64,000 nt of DNA from Kitasatospora sp. NBC_00315 (GTDB lineage Bacteria > Actinomycetota > Actinomycetes > Streptomycetales > Streptomycetaceae). Within the stretch, counting starts at the first letter, position 1; each line of letters starts with the position of its first letter. This document shows, piece after piece, positions 40,096 to 49,136 of this stretch. The position numbers were made by a program, and so were the translations under genes. A model generated the notes under the pieces. The model did no database searches. It had not been told where the DNA came from and saw only the letters and a program-made list of their open reading frames with translations. Location of the stretch: positions 5,952,001 to 6,016,000 of the forward strand of contig NZ_CP108025.1 in NCBI RefSeq assembly GCF_041435095.1, written 5' to 3'.

Positions 40096-40759
40096 GCTCC
40101 GTCGTTTCCGGCCGTCCGGAGTGTCGTCAGGGATGCCGTCCGGGCTGCCCACCCGGGGCGTCCCGGACCGCCCCGCGGCGCCCGTCCGGCGCCCGTCCGG
40201 CGGCCGTCCGGAGCCCGTCCGGCGCCCGTCCGGCGGCCGTCCGGAGCCCGTCCGGAGCCCGTCCGGCCGTCAGGACGTATGCGCCGAATGGCCGGATCCA
40301 GTCGTTGGCACCCGGCGACCGGTGACGTGCCGGGGGCGCCCGGCGCTGCGTGCCGGGCGGCGGGGCCGGTGCGGGCGTCGCCTGCTGGTCAGTGCTCTCC
40401 GCCGCTGACCGGCCCGTCCCGGAGTAATGAAACCCATCTCCAGAAGTGTCTTCTCCCGTAACACACTTGAGATCTGCGGCGGGCCGGCGGCAGGGTCGTG
40501 AACCGGCCAATCACTGGCATGCATCTGTCATTCATGAGGCGTTTGCTGCCACGATTCCCCCGGCTGCAGACGAGGGGTCCCCCACCTCCCGCTGGGGCCG
40601 TAACAGGTCAGGTAAGGCGCATCGCACTTCCTGCACCACTCCCGGATCACCGCACCCGCGCCGCGCACCGGCGGCGGGGGCCCCCACTGTGCCGCGACCC
40701 CGCGGCCAGGTTCTCTCCACCGTCCGCCAACCCGCGGCACGGTCGGAAAAGGAGTCCGA
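40096..40759. other. Intergenic region, 664 bp, with short tandem repeats
   Basis: At about 40176-40265 it carries roughly nine copies of a 9-10-bp unit, CCGTCCGG(C/A)GCC/GGC, on the plus strand. No gene is convincing. The promoter of the M4 protease must lie in the AT-richer part at 40425-40545 (CAGAAGTGTCTTCTCCCGTAA). Confidence 0.55.
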
Positions 40760-43090
40760 ATGCCCCGCTACACCCATGCCCGGAAGGCCGCGGTTGTCAT
40801 GGCCGCATCCACTGCGCTGCTCGTGACCGGCATGCCGGCCATCGCGCAGGCGGTCAGCCCCTCGCCGGCTGCCGCCGCTTCGCAGACGGTGGCCGGGCGG
40901 GCCGCGCTGATCGCCTCCGCCAACCAGCAGACCACCTCCCTCGCACAGCAGTTGGGCCTGGGCAGCCAGGAGAAGCTGGTCACCAAGGACGTCGTCCAGG
41001 ACGCCAACGGCGTCCGGCACCTGCGCTACGAGCGGACCTACGGCGGGCTCCCCGTCCTCGGCGGTGACCTGATCGTCCACCAGAACGCCGCGGGCACCAC
41101 CACCGGCGTCAGCCGGGCCAGCGAGGCCCAGCTCGCGGGCATCAGCACCACCCCCGCGCTGGCCGCGCCGAAGGCCCAGGCCGCCGCGCTCGCCGCCGAG
41201 GCCGGCTCCGCGCTGGACACCGCGCCCCGGCTGGTCGTCTGGGCCGCCTCCGGCACCCCGACGCTCGCCTGGGAGACCGTCGTCTCCGGCAAGGAGAGCG
41301 ACGGCACCCCGAGCCGCCTGCACGTCATCACCGACGCCGCGACCGGCTCCGTGCTCGGCAAGACCGAGGGCATCCAGACCGGCACCGGCACCGGCGTCTT
41401 CGTCGGCAACGTGCCGCTGACCACCACGCTGAGCGGCTCCACGTACCAGCTCAAGGACGCCTCGCGCGGTGGGATGTACACCACCAACATGAACCACGGC
41501 ACGTCCGGCAACGGCACGCTGTACACCAAGTCGACCGACACCTGGGGCAACGGGCAGGCCAGCAACTCGGAGTCCGCCGCCGTCGACGCCCAGTACGGCG
41601 TCGGTGCGACCTGGGACTTCTACAAGAACACCTTCGGCCGCAACGGCATCCGCAACGACGGTGTCGGCGCGTTCAGCCGCGTGCACTACGACAACAACTA
41701 CACCAACGCGTTCTGGGACGACTCGTGCTTCTGCATGACGTACGGCGACGGCGCGAGCAACACCCACCCGCTCACCGAGATCGACGTGGCCGGCCACGAG
41801 ATGAGCCACGGCGTCACCGCCGCCACCGCCAACCTGAACTACTCGGGTGAGTCCGGCGGCCTGAACGAGGCCACCTCCGACATCTTCGGCTCGATGGTCG
41901 AGTTCTACGCCAACCTGCCCACCGACAACCCGGACTACCTGATCGGCGAGGTCATCGACCTCAACGGCAACGGCACCCCGCTGCGCTACATGGACAAGCC
42001 CTCCAAGGACGGCAGCTCGGCCGACTCCTGGTACTCGGGTGTCGGCAACCTCGACGTCCACTACTCCTCGGGCGTCGCCAACCACTTCTTCTACCTGCTC
42101 TCCGAGGGCAGCGGCGCCAAGGTGGTCAACGGGGTCAGCTACAACAGCCCGACCGTGAACAGCATCGCGGTCGCCGGCATCGGCCGGGACAAGGCGGCGC
42201 AGGTCTGGTACAAGGCGCTCACCTCGTACATGACCTCCACCACCAACTACGCCTCGGCCCGCACCGCGACCCTCAGCGCCGCCTCCGACCTGTACGGCGC
42301 CGGCAGCACCGAGTACAACCAGGTCGCCACCGCATGGGCCGCCGTCAACGTCGGCTCGCTGCCGGCCGGCGGCGTGACCGTGACCAGCCCGGGCAACCAG
42401 TCCACCGCGCTGAACGGCACCGCCAACCTGCAGATCCAGGCCAGTGGCGGCACCGCCCCGCTGACCTTCACCGCCACCGGCCTGCCCACCGGCCTGTCGA
42501 TCAGCTCCACCGGCAAGATCACCGGCACCGCCACCACCGCGGGCACCTACAACGTCACCGTCACCGCCAAGGACGCCGCCAACAAGACCGGCGCAGCCTC
42601 CTTCACCTGGACGGTCAGCACCGGCGGCGGCGGCACCTGCACCCCGGCCCAGCTGCTCGGCAACGCCGGCTTCGAGACCGGCACCGCCAGCCCCTGGACC
42701 GCCAGCAGCGGCGTCGTCGACAACAGCACCGGCGAGGCCGCCCACGCCGGCTCCTGGAAGGCCTGGCTGAACGGCTACGGCTCCACCCACACCGACAGCC
42801 TCTCGCAGACCGTCACCATCCCCGCCGGCTGCAAGGCCACCCTCAGCTTCTACCTCCACATCGACACCGCCGAGACCGGCACCACCGTCTACGACAAGCT
42901 CGCCGTCACGGTCAACGGCACCGCGCTGACCACCTACTCCAACGCCAACGCCGCAACCGGCTACCAGCTGCGCACCTTCGACCTCTCCGCCTACGCCGGC
43001 CAGAGCGTCACCCTCAAGTTCAACGGCACCGAGGACGCCTCCCTCCAGACCAGCTTCGTGATCGACGACACCTCGATCGCCACCAGCTGA
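40760..43090 (+). CDS. Secreted M4 (thermolysin-type) metallopeptidase with C-terminal accessory domains
   Basis: 776 aa. Signal peptide about 1-31; FTP/PepSY propeptide (about 40-210); M4 catalytic domain (about 215-535) with zinc motif GHEMSHGV (H-E-x-x-H) and third ligand in GGLNEATSD, plus the HYSSGVANHFFYLLSE substrate/His region. Then an Ig-like putative domain (about 540-625, GTATTAGTYNVTVTAKD) and a beta-sandwich module (about 635-776, LLGNAGFETGTASPW onward) likely for binding or secretion. It digests extracellular protein after autoprocessing. ATG start with AAGGAG. Confidence 0.92.
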   Translation: MPRYTHARKAAVVMAASTALLVTGMPAIAQAVSPSPAAAASQTVAGRAALIASANQQTTSLAQQLGLGSQEKLVTKDVVQDANGVRHLRYERTYGGLPVLGGDLIVHQNAAGTTTGVSRASEAQLAGISTTPALAAPKAQAAALAAEAGSALDTAPRLVVWAASGTPTLAWETVVSGKESDGTPSRLHVITDAATGSVLGKTEGIQTGTGTGVFVGNVPLTTTLSGSTYQLKDASRGGMYTTNMNHGTSGNGTLYTKSTDTWGNGQASNSESAAVDAQYGVGATWDFYKNTFGRNGIRNDGVGAFSRVHYDNNYTNAFWDDSCFCMTYGDGASNTHPLTEIDVAGHEMSHGVTAATANLNYSGESGGLNEATSDIFGSMVEFYANLPTDNPDYLIGEVIDLNGNGTPLRYMDKPSKDGSSADSWYSGVGNLDVHYSSGVANHFFYLLSEGSGAKVVNGVSYNSPTVNSIAVAGIGRDKAAQVWYKALTSYMTSTTNYASARTATLSAASDLYGAGSTEYNQVATAWAAVNVGSLPAGGVTVTSPGNQSTALNGTANLQIQASGGTAPLTFTATGLPTGLSISSTGKITGTATTAGTYNVTVTAKDAANKTGAASFTWTVSTGGGGTCTPAQLLGNAGFETGTASPWTASSGVVDNSTGEAAHAGSWKAWLNGYGSTHTDSLSQTVTIPAGCKATLSFYLHIDTAETGTTVYDKLAVTVNGTALTTYSNANAATGYQLRTFDLSAYAGQSVTLKFNGTEDASLQTSFVIDDTSIATS

Positions 43091-43121
43091 CCCACCACGG
43101 CCGGGTGACGGCCATCTGAGT

Positions 43122-43167
43122 GACGGCGGGGCCCGGCAGCACACGCTGCCGGGCCCCGTCCGCCGTC
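43122..43167 (+). terminator. M4 protease gene terminator
   Basis: Stem GGGGCCCGGCAGC (43128-43140) / GCTGCCGGGCCCC (43145-43157), loop ACAC, extended by GACGGC / GCCGTC with a small bulge; starts about 30 bp after the stop. Confidence 0.78.
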
Positions 43168-43281
43168 CCCCCGCTGCCCGGCCGCCCCACCGCACCGCCC
43201 CGCCCGCCCCGGTCCCGGCCGGCGCCCCGGCCCCTTTCGGCCGGGTCGTGCGGTGAGGGACCGGAAACCCCGCCGCAACAC

Positions 43282-43319
43282 GAAACACGGCGGAAACACC
43301 CGTGTCTGCAACCAGAAAT
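43282..43319 (+). promoter_or_regulatory. GlnR-like binding site before amtB
   Basis: Four half-site-like pentamers spaced exactly 11 bp: GAAAC (43282), GAAAC (43293), GTCTG (43304), GAAAT (43315). This fits the actinobacterial GlnR layout GTnAC-n6-GaAAC repeated twice. It ends about 80 bp before the amtB start, as expected for nitrogen-starvation activation (family knowledge). Confidence 0.6.
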
Positions 43320-43399
43320 TTGGCCGGGTGACACTCTCCCATCCGACCTGCGCACCCTGACAGCCGCGCGGGCCGCCGCTTGGGAAGGCACCGATCCAC

Positions 43400-44719
43400 A
43401 TGCTCCTGGCTGAAACCAGCACCGGTCTCGACACCGGTGACACCGCCTGGCTGCTGGCCAGCACCGCTCTGGTCCTGCTGATGACCCCCGGCCTCGCGCT
43501 GTTCTACGGCGGCATGGTGCGGACCAAGAGCGTACTCAACATGATCATGATGAGCTTCGTCTCGATCGCCGTGGTCACGGTGGTCTGGCTGGTGGCCGGC
43601 TACTCGCTGGCGTTCGGCCGGGACGCGGGCGGGTTCGGCCTGATCGGGGGGCTCGGCCACCTCGGGATGGCCGGCATCACCCCGTCCTCGCTCACCGGCC
43701 ACGTGCCGACCCTGCTCTTCGCGACCTTCCAGCTGACCTTCGCGATCATCACCGCCGCGCTGATCAGCGGCGCCATCGCGGACCGCGCCAAATTCGGCTC
43801 CTGGGTGGCCTTCGTCGCCGCCTGGACGCTGCTGGTGTACGTGCCGGTCGCGCACTGGGTCTTCGCCCCCGACGGCTGGATCCAGCACCGGCTCGGTGCG
43901 CTGGACTTCGCCGGCGGCACCGTGGTCGAGGTGAACTGCGGCGCCAGCGGCCTCGCCCTGGCCCTGCTGCTCGGGCCCCGGCTGGGCTTCAGGAAGGAGG
44001 CCATGCGCCCGCACAACCTGCCGCTGGTACTGCTCGGCGCCGGCCTGCTGTGGTTCGGCTGGTTCGGCTTCAACGGCGGCTCCGCGCTCGGTGCCAACGG
44101 CCTGGCCGCGGCCTCGATGCTGAACACCCAGGCGGCCGGCTGCACCGGCCTGCTCGGCTGGCTGCTGGTGGAGAAGCGCCGGGACGGCCACGCCACCACG
44201 CTGGGCGCCGCCTCCGGCGCGGTGGCCGGCCTGGTCGCCATCACGCCGGCCTGCGGCAGCGTGGACCTGCCCGGCGCGCTGGTGATCGGCCTGGCGGCCG
44301 GTGTGGTCTGCTCCTACGCCGTCAGCTGGAAGTTCCGCCTCGGCTTCGACGACTCGCTGGACGTGGTCGGCGTGCACTTCGTCGCGGGTGTCATCGGTAC
44401 CGTGCTGATCGGCCTGTTCGCCACCGCCACCATGACCGGCGGCCCGGCCGGCCTGCTGCACGGCGGTGGCCTGGCGCAGAGCGGCAAGCAGCTGGTCGCG
44501 GTGCTGGCGGTCGCCGGGTACGCGTTCGCGATGACGTACGGGATCGGACGGGTGATCGACCGGGTGATGGGATTCCGCGCTCCGGAGGAGCACGAACTGA
44601 CCGGCCTCGACCTCGCCGTGCACGCCGAGACCGCGTACGATCACGGCGTCCTGGGTCATGGAACGACGGCCCACGCCAGCGTGCTCACGCACTCGTCCGA
44701 CAGGGCCTCCAAGGTATGA
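43400..44719 (+). CDS. amtB: Ammonium transporter
   Basis: 439 aa, eleven hydrophobic helices. Amt/Rh features: ALFYGGMVRTKSVLN (helix I), the periplasmic Phe gate region, the central His pair in VVGVHFVAGVIGT and the FNGGSALGANG helix; family signature DFAGGTVVEVNCGASGLALAL. It moves ammonium across the membrane and is blocked by PII. ATG start with GGAAGG upstream. The stop overlaps the glnK start (ATGA). Preceded by a GlnR-like site. Confidence 0.95.
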   Translation: MLLAETSTGLDTGDTAWLLASTALVLLMTPGLALFYGGMVRTKSVLNMIMMSFVSIAVVTVVWLVAGYSLAFGRDAGGFGLIGGLGHLGMAGITPSSLTGHVPTLLFATFQLTFAIITAALISGAIADRAKFGSWVAFVAAWTLLVYVPVAHWVFAPDGWIQHRLGALDFAGGTVVEVNCGASGLALALLLGPRLGFRKEAMRPHNLPLVLLGAGLLWFGWFGFNGGSALGANGLAAASMLNTQAAGCTGLLGWLLVEKRRDGHATTLGAASGAVAGLVAITPACGSVDLPGALVIGLAAGVVCSYAVSWKFRLGFDDSLDVVGVHFVAGVIGTVLIGLFATATMTGGPAGLLHGGGLAQSGKQLVAVLAVAGYAFAMTYGIGRVIDRVMGFRAPEEHELTGLDLAVHAETAYDHGVLGHGTTAHASVLTHSSDRASKV

Positions 44720-45054
44720 AGCTGATCACCGCGATCGTCAAGCCGTTCAAGCTGGACGAGGTCAAGAACGCGCTCCAGGCCATCGGCGTCCACGGACTCA
44801 CCGTCACCGAGGCCAGCGGGTACGGACGCCAGCACGGCCACACCGAGGTGTACCGGGGCGCGGAGTACCGGATCGACCTCGTCCCCAAGGCCCGGATCGA
44901 GGTCGTGGTGGAGGACGAGGACGCCGAGCCGGTGATGGACGCCATCGTGGCGGCCGCCCGGACCGGCAAGATCGGCGACGGCAAGGTCTGGTCGGTGCCG
45001 GTCGAGGGCATCGTCCGGGTCCGCACCGGCGAGCGCGGCCCCGACGCGGTCTGA
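44716..45054 (+). CDS. glnK: PII nitrogen-signalling protein
   Basis: 112 aa, full length. MKLITAIVKPFKLDEVKNAL, the T-loop with Tyr51 (VYRGAEYRIDLVPK), which Streptomyces GlnK carries as its adenylylation site, and KIGDGKVWSVPVEGIVRVRTGE near the end. It binds ATP/ADP and 2-oxoglutarate and plugs AmtB. Coupled to amtB by a 4-bp overlap. The usual third gene, glnD (adenylyltransferase), is missing here: the next 790 bp hold no such gene. Confidence 0.96.
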   Translation: MKLITAIVKPFKLDEVKNALQAIGVHGLTVTEASGYGRQHGHTEVYRGAEYRIDLVPKARIEVVVEDEDAEPVMDAIVAAARTGKIGDGKVWSVPVEGIVRVRTGERGPDAV

Positions 45055-45124
45055 TCCGTCCCGGCCCGGGCTCGTCGCGGCCCGGGCCGGGACGGTGCAC
45101 CGGTCAGGACGGCGCCGACGAGAA

Positions 45125-45355
45125 TCAGCCACCGGTCGGCCCGGCGCGGTGAATCGCCACCCCGCCGGGCTCGGTGGGGGACGGGCCGTCGGGCCGGGCC
45201 GACCGCCGTGGTGCGCCGGGACGGCCACCCGGGCGCCGCCGGAGCCGTGACGGGAGCAGCAGCGCGGTGGCGAGGGCGGACACGGCCGTGAGCACTCCGG
45301 TCGTCCGCAGTCGGCTGATCAGCAGCAGCAATCCGCGCGGGCCGGCGCCGGTCAC
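45125..45355 (-). CDS. Possible small membrane protein
   Basis: 76 aa from a GTG: one hydrophobic stretch (TTGVLTAVSALATALLLP) followed by a basic Arg/Pro/Gly tail. A weak GGGGG lies upstream. Coding potential is doubtful because GC-rich non-coding sequence often gives such frames; listed as a candidate only. Confidence 0.2.
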   Translation of the reverse strand: MTGAGPRGLLLLISRLRTTGVLTAVSALATALLLPSRLRRRPGGRPGAPRRSARPDGPSPTEPGGVAIHRAGPTGG

Positions 45356-45740
45356 GCCAGGTCGACCCCCGTGCGGTGGTGTCCCGTGCGGTGGTGTCCC
45401 GGCCGGGGCGATCCGCCTGAACCCCCCGGCCCGGCGCCGGGCGCCGCACCTCGTTCGTGGCGGCTGGAACACCGTGATGTGAGCCACCCGGCGCAGCCGT
45501 GTGGCCCGGCGGTCCCGAACTCCTCGAAGCCGGGCGCCTCGCCGGCCTTCGCCCCGGCCGCCGCGCACGGCCGGCCGGTCCTCCGTGTGCGTCGTCGCAG
45601 TGCCGTCCCGCCCGTCACCTGGCCGGATGCGCCGACGGCCGAAGAGGTCTCACGGAACTCTCAGGTGACCCTGCGGATCGTTGCCTTCCGGAGTCTTGAC
45701 GCGACGTCGGGGCGGTCATAAGTTCGGCGCTGCAAGTTTC

Positions 45741-45753
45741 CTGAAAGTTTCAG
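45741..45753. promoter_or_regulatory. MalR-like operator before the alpha-amylase gene
   Basis: Perfect palindrome CTGAAA-G-TTTCAG, flanked by AAGTTTC and GCAAGCTTTCGCAAGC half-sites, about 90 bp before the start codon. Same TTTCAG/CTGAAA core as the pullulanase operator, so both genes are probably under one maltose/starch repressor. Confidence 0.65.
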
Positions 45754-45844
45754 CAAGCTTTCGCAAGCGGTCCTGCCCCCACCGTCCGTGCTCCCCGCAC
45801 CCATGGACGGCGCCAGGCTGCCACCTCAGCCCCCAGGAGACACC

Positions 45845-47980
45845 GTGGTCACCCCAACCCCCGCCCCCACCCGTCGGCGCGCACGCGTCGCCGGCGCGCT
45901 CACCGCATCGGCGGCGCTCGCACTCTCGATCGGCACCGGGCTCACGCTCGCCCCCACCGCCCAGGCCACCCCGCCGGGCAGCAAGGACGTCACGGCCACT
46001 CTCTTCGAGTGGAAGTTCGACTCGGTCGCCAAGGCCTGCACCGACACGCTCGGCCCCAAGGGCTACGGCTTCGTCGAGGTCTCGCCCGCCCAGGAGACCA
46101 TCCAGGGCGCCCAGTGGTGGACGGCCTACCAGCCGGTCAGCTACAAGATCGCCGGGCGCCTGGGCGACCGGACCTCCTTCCAGAACATGGTCAGCACCTG
46201 CCACGCGGCGGGCGTCAAGGTGATCGCCGACTCGGTGATCAACCACATGTCGGCCGGCTCGGGCACCGGCACCGGCGGCACCAACTACACCAAGTACAAC
46301 TACCCCGGGTACTTCCAGGACCAGGACTTCCACTCCTGCCGGACGTCGATCAGCAACTACGCCGACCGCTCCAACGTGCAGAACTGCGAGCTGGTCGGCC
46401 TCGCCGACCTGAACACCGGCAGCAGCTACGTCCAGCAGACCATCGCCAACTACCTCAGCGACATGTCCTCGATGGGCGTCGACGGGTTCCGGATCGACGC
46501 GGCCAAGCACATCGCCGCCTCCGACCTGGCCGCCATCAAGGCCAAGATGAGCAACCCGAACGCCTTCTGGGTGCAGGAGGTGATCTACGGATCGGGCGAG
46601 GCCGTCCAGCCGTCCGAGTACACCGGTACCGGAGACGTGGACGAGTTCCGCTCCGCGACCTGGCTCAAGAGCGCCTTCAACGGCGGCAAGATCTCCGACC
46701 TGAGCACCTGGGGCAACGGCCTGCTGGGCAGCTCGCAGGCGCGCACCTTCGTCGACAACTGGGACACCGAGCGCAACGGCTCGACCCTCAACTACAAGTA
46801 CGGCAGCGCCTACACGCTGGCCAACGTCTTCCTGCTGGCCAACTCGTACGGCTCGCCGAACGTCTACTCCGGCTACGCCTTCTCCTCCAACGACGACGGC
46901 CCGCCGAACGGCGGCACCGTCAACGCCTGCTACAGCGACGGCTGGAACTGCACGCACGCCTGGCGCCAGGTCGCCAACATGGTCGGCTTCCGCAACGCGG
47001 TCTCCGGCACCGGCATCACCAACTGGTGGTCCAACGGCAACAACGCGATCGGCTTCGGCCGCGGCAGCAAGGGCTACGTCGCGATCAACGACGAGTCCGG
47101 CTCGGTGACCCAGACCTTCCAGACCTCGCTGCCGGCGGGCACCTACTGCGACGTCCAGCACGGTGACCCGACCGCCGGCGGCGGCTGCACCGGCGCCACC
47201 TACACCGTCGGCTCCAACGGCCAGTTCACCGCCACCGTCGCGGCCGGCGAGGCCGTCGCGCTGTACGTCGGCGCAAGTGGCACCACCGCCAGCCCGAGCG
47301 CCACGCCGTCCGCCAGCGCCACGGCGACCAGCGGCACCAACAGCGCGACCGTGTTCTACAGCACCGACAAGAACTGGTCCGCGTACGACATCCACTACGC
47401 TCCCAACGGCGGCACCTGGACCACCTCACCCGGCGTCGCCATGGACGCGGCCTGCACCGGCTGGGTGAAGAAGACCGTCGCCCTGGGCAGTGCCACCGGC
47501 CTGGCCGCGACCTTCAACAACGGCTCCGGCACCTGGGACAACAACAACAGCGCCAACTACGCGCTGGGCACCGGCAACGTGACGGTCAAGGACGGCGTGG
47601 TCGGCAGCGGCGACCCGTGCGGCACCGCCACGGCCACCGCCACGGCCACCGCGACCGCCAGCCCCTCCGCGACGGCCACCTCGGCCACCAGCGGCGCCTC
47701 CTTCGCGGTGAACGCCACCACCACGGTCGGCCAGAACCTCTACGTGGTCGGCAGCATCGCCGCCCTCGGCACCTGGGACCCGAACAGCGCGCTGCTGCTC
47801 TCCTCCGCCGCGTACCCGGTCTGGAAGCTGGACGTCTCGCTGGCGGCCGGCACCTCCTTCGAGTACAAGTACGTCCGCAAGGACGCCGCCGGCACGGTGA
47901 CCTGGGAGTCCGGTGCGAACCGCACCGCGACCGTCCCGGCCTCCGGTCGGGTCACGCTCAGCGACACCTGGCGCGCCTGA
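45845..47980 (+). CDS. Secreted alpha-amylase with CBM25 and CBM20 starch-binding domains
   Basis: 711 aa. Signal peptide about 1-38 (ending TAQA). GH13 domain (about 45-480): VIADSVINH (I), GFRIDAAKH (II, nucleophile), FWVQEVIYG (III, acid/base) and FVDNWDTERN (IV), where Trp stands in place of the familiar His of NHD. Ser/Thr/Ala linkers join a CBM25-like module (about 500-590, FYSTDKNWSAYDIHY) and a C-terminal CBM20 (about 615-711, LYVVGSIAALGTWDP). Endo-hydrolysis of starch outside the cell. GTG start with AGGAG. Operator upstream shared with the pullulanase gene. Confidence 0.93.
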   Translation: MVTPTPAPTRRRARVAGALTASAALALSIGTGLTLAPTAQATPPGSKDVTATLFEWKFDSVAKACTDTLGPKGYGFVEVSPAQETIQGAQWWTAYQPVSYKIAGRLGDRTSFQNMVSTCHAAGVKVIADSVINHMSAGSGTGTGGTNYTKYNYPGYFQDQDFHSCRTSISNYADRSNVQNCELVGLADLNTGSSYVQQTIANYLSDMSSMGVDGFRIDAAKHIAASDLAAIKAKMSNPNAFWVQEVIYGSGEAVQPSEYTGTGDVDEFRSATWLKSAFNGGKISDLSTWGNGLLGSSQARTFVDNWDTERNGSTLNYKYGSAYTLANVFLLANSYGSPNVYSGYAFSSNDDGPPNGGTVNACYSDGWNCTHAWRQVANMVGFRNAVSGTGITNWWSNGNNAIGFGRGSKGYVAINDESGSVTQTFQTSLPAGTYCDVQHGDPTAGGGCTGATYTVGSNGQFTATVAAGEAVALYVGASGTTASPSATPSASATATSGTNSATVFYSTDKNWSAYDIHYAPNGGTWTTSPGVAMDAACTGWVKKTVALGSATGLAATFNNGSGTWDNNNSANYALGTGNVTVKDGVVGSGDPCGTATATATATATASPSATATSATSGASFAVNATTTVGQNLYVVGSIAALGTWDPNSALLLSSAAYPVWKLDVSLAAGTSFEYKYVRKDAAGTVTWESGANRTATVPASGRVTLSDTWRA

Positions 47981-48069
47981 CCCACCGCCGCACGGCCCGG
48001 GTGAACGCCCGGCCCGGTGAACGTCGGCCCGGGTGAACGCCCGCCGAACGTCGGCCCCGGGTGACCGGC

Positions 48070-48103
48070 CGCCCCGCCTCCCGCTCTCCGGTGAGGCGGG
48101 GCG
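48070..48103 (+). terminator. Alpha-amylase gene terminator (probable)
   Basis: Perfect 11-bp arms CGCCCCGCCTC / GAGGCGGGGCG with a 12-nt loop, between the convergent amylase and PEP-mutase-like genes. It is 90 bp from the amylase stop and may serve both. Confidence 0.6.
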
Positions 48104-48136
48104 ACCGTCGGCGTGGGGCCCCGAGCGGGCCCCGGC

Positions 48137-48976
48137 TCACCCCTCCATCAGCCGGTTGGCGTCCCGGTAGGAGAGCGTCCCGGGGCCGAAGCCGAAGGTC
48201 CCCTCGTCCCGGATCTCCTGCGCGGCCCGTAGTACGGCGGTCATCGCGACCCTCGGCAGCGCCGATCCCAGGCTGATCCGGCGTACCCCCAGATCCCTCA
48301 ACTCCCCGACGGAGAGCGTGAGACCGGCCGCCCCCGCCAGGACGTTGACCGGCCGCCCCACCGAGGCGCAGACCACGCGGACGGCCTCGGCGTCGGGCAG
48401 CGCCGGCGCGTACAGCACGTCGGCCCCGGCCTCCTCGAAGGCCTGCAGCCGCCGGACGGTGTCCTTGAGGTCGGGCCGGCCGAGGAAGAAGTTCTCCGCC
48501 CGCGCGGTCACGGTGAACGGGAAGTCCAGCGCCCGCGCCGCCTCGACGGCCGCGCGCACCCGCTCCACCGCGAGACCGAAGGGCAGCACCGGATCGCCGG
48601 GATCGTCCCCGGCGTCCTCGATCGAGCCGCCGACCAACCCGGCCTCGGCGGCGAGCCGGACGGTGGCGGCGACGTCCTCCGGGGTCGGGCCGAAGCCGCT
48701 CTCCAGGTCGGCGGTGACCGGCAGGTGGGTGGCCCCGACGACGTCGCGCGCGTTGGCGAGGGTCTCCTCGCGGCTGATCAGGTTCGCGCCGTCCGGCCGC
48801 CCCAGGGCCAGGGCCAGTCCGCCGCTGGTGGTCGCCAGGGCCTGGAAGCCGAGCCCGGTGAGCAGTCTGGCGGTCCCCGCGTCCCACGGGTTGGGGATGA
48901 CGAACGCCCCCGGTCCGGTGTGGAGTTCGCGGAACTCGGTGCCACGGCGGTGCTGGTCGGCTGCGCTCGGGTGCAT
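48137..48976 (-). CDS. Isocitrate lyase/PEP mutase superfamily protein
   Basis: 279 aa, single-domain TIM barrel. Motifs: FVIPNPWDAGTARLL, LPVTADLESGFG (metal site), GGSIEDAGDDP, VTARAENFF and GADVLYAPALPD. The KKCGH catalytic segment of isocitrate lyase is not present; members of this branch act on 2-methylisocitrate, oxaloacetate or phosphonates, so the reaction cannot be named. ATG start chosen at 48976 after AGGGG; upstream frame is low-complexity. Confidence 0.8.
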   Translation of the reverse strand: MHPSAADQHRRGTEFRELHTGPGAFVIPNPWDAGTARLLTGLGFQALATTSGGLALALGRPDGANLISREETLANARDVVGATHLPVTADLESGFGPTPEDVAATVRLAAEAGLVGGSIEDAGDDPGDPVLPFGLAVERVRAAVEAARALDFPFTVTARAENFFLGRPDLKDTVRRLQAFEEAGADVLYAPALPDAEAVRVVCASVGRPVNVLAGAAGLTLSVGELRDLGVRRISLGSALPRVAMTAVLRAAQEIRDEGTFGFGPGTLSYRDANRLMEG

Positions 48977-49136
48977 CGGAGGATCCCCTCTGGGGCGCCG
49001 GCCGGCGCCGCGCCCGTGTCCGGTGTGCTGCGTCCTGGATACCAGGAGATCCACCCGGCCGTACGCCGTCCCGGCCGTCCCGGTGCACGGCCGTCGCTCA
49101 CCGTCCGCGTCGTCCGCGTCGTCCGCGCGTCGGCCC

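Larger units (their letters stand above)
45055..45844. other. Region between glnK and the alpha-amylase gene, 790 bp
   Basis: Mostly featureless GC-rich sequence with one possible small minus-strand gene (45125-45355) and a 15-bp tandem duplication (CCCGTGCGGTGGTGT twice) at about 45369-45400. The last 150 bp are the alpha-amylase promoter with its operator. Confidence 0.45.

Noticed and set aside
40176..40265. CRISPR array
   Set aside because: The repeats are 9-10 bp GC-rich tandem units without spacers or cas genes nearby.
45125..45568. 147-aa minus-strand frame after glnK as a real gene or glnD fragment
   Set aside because: Arg/Gly/Pro-rich, no GlnD motif; only the inner 76-aa part with one hydrophobic helix was kept as a weak candidate.
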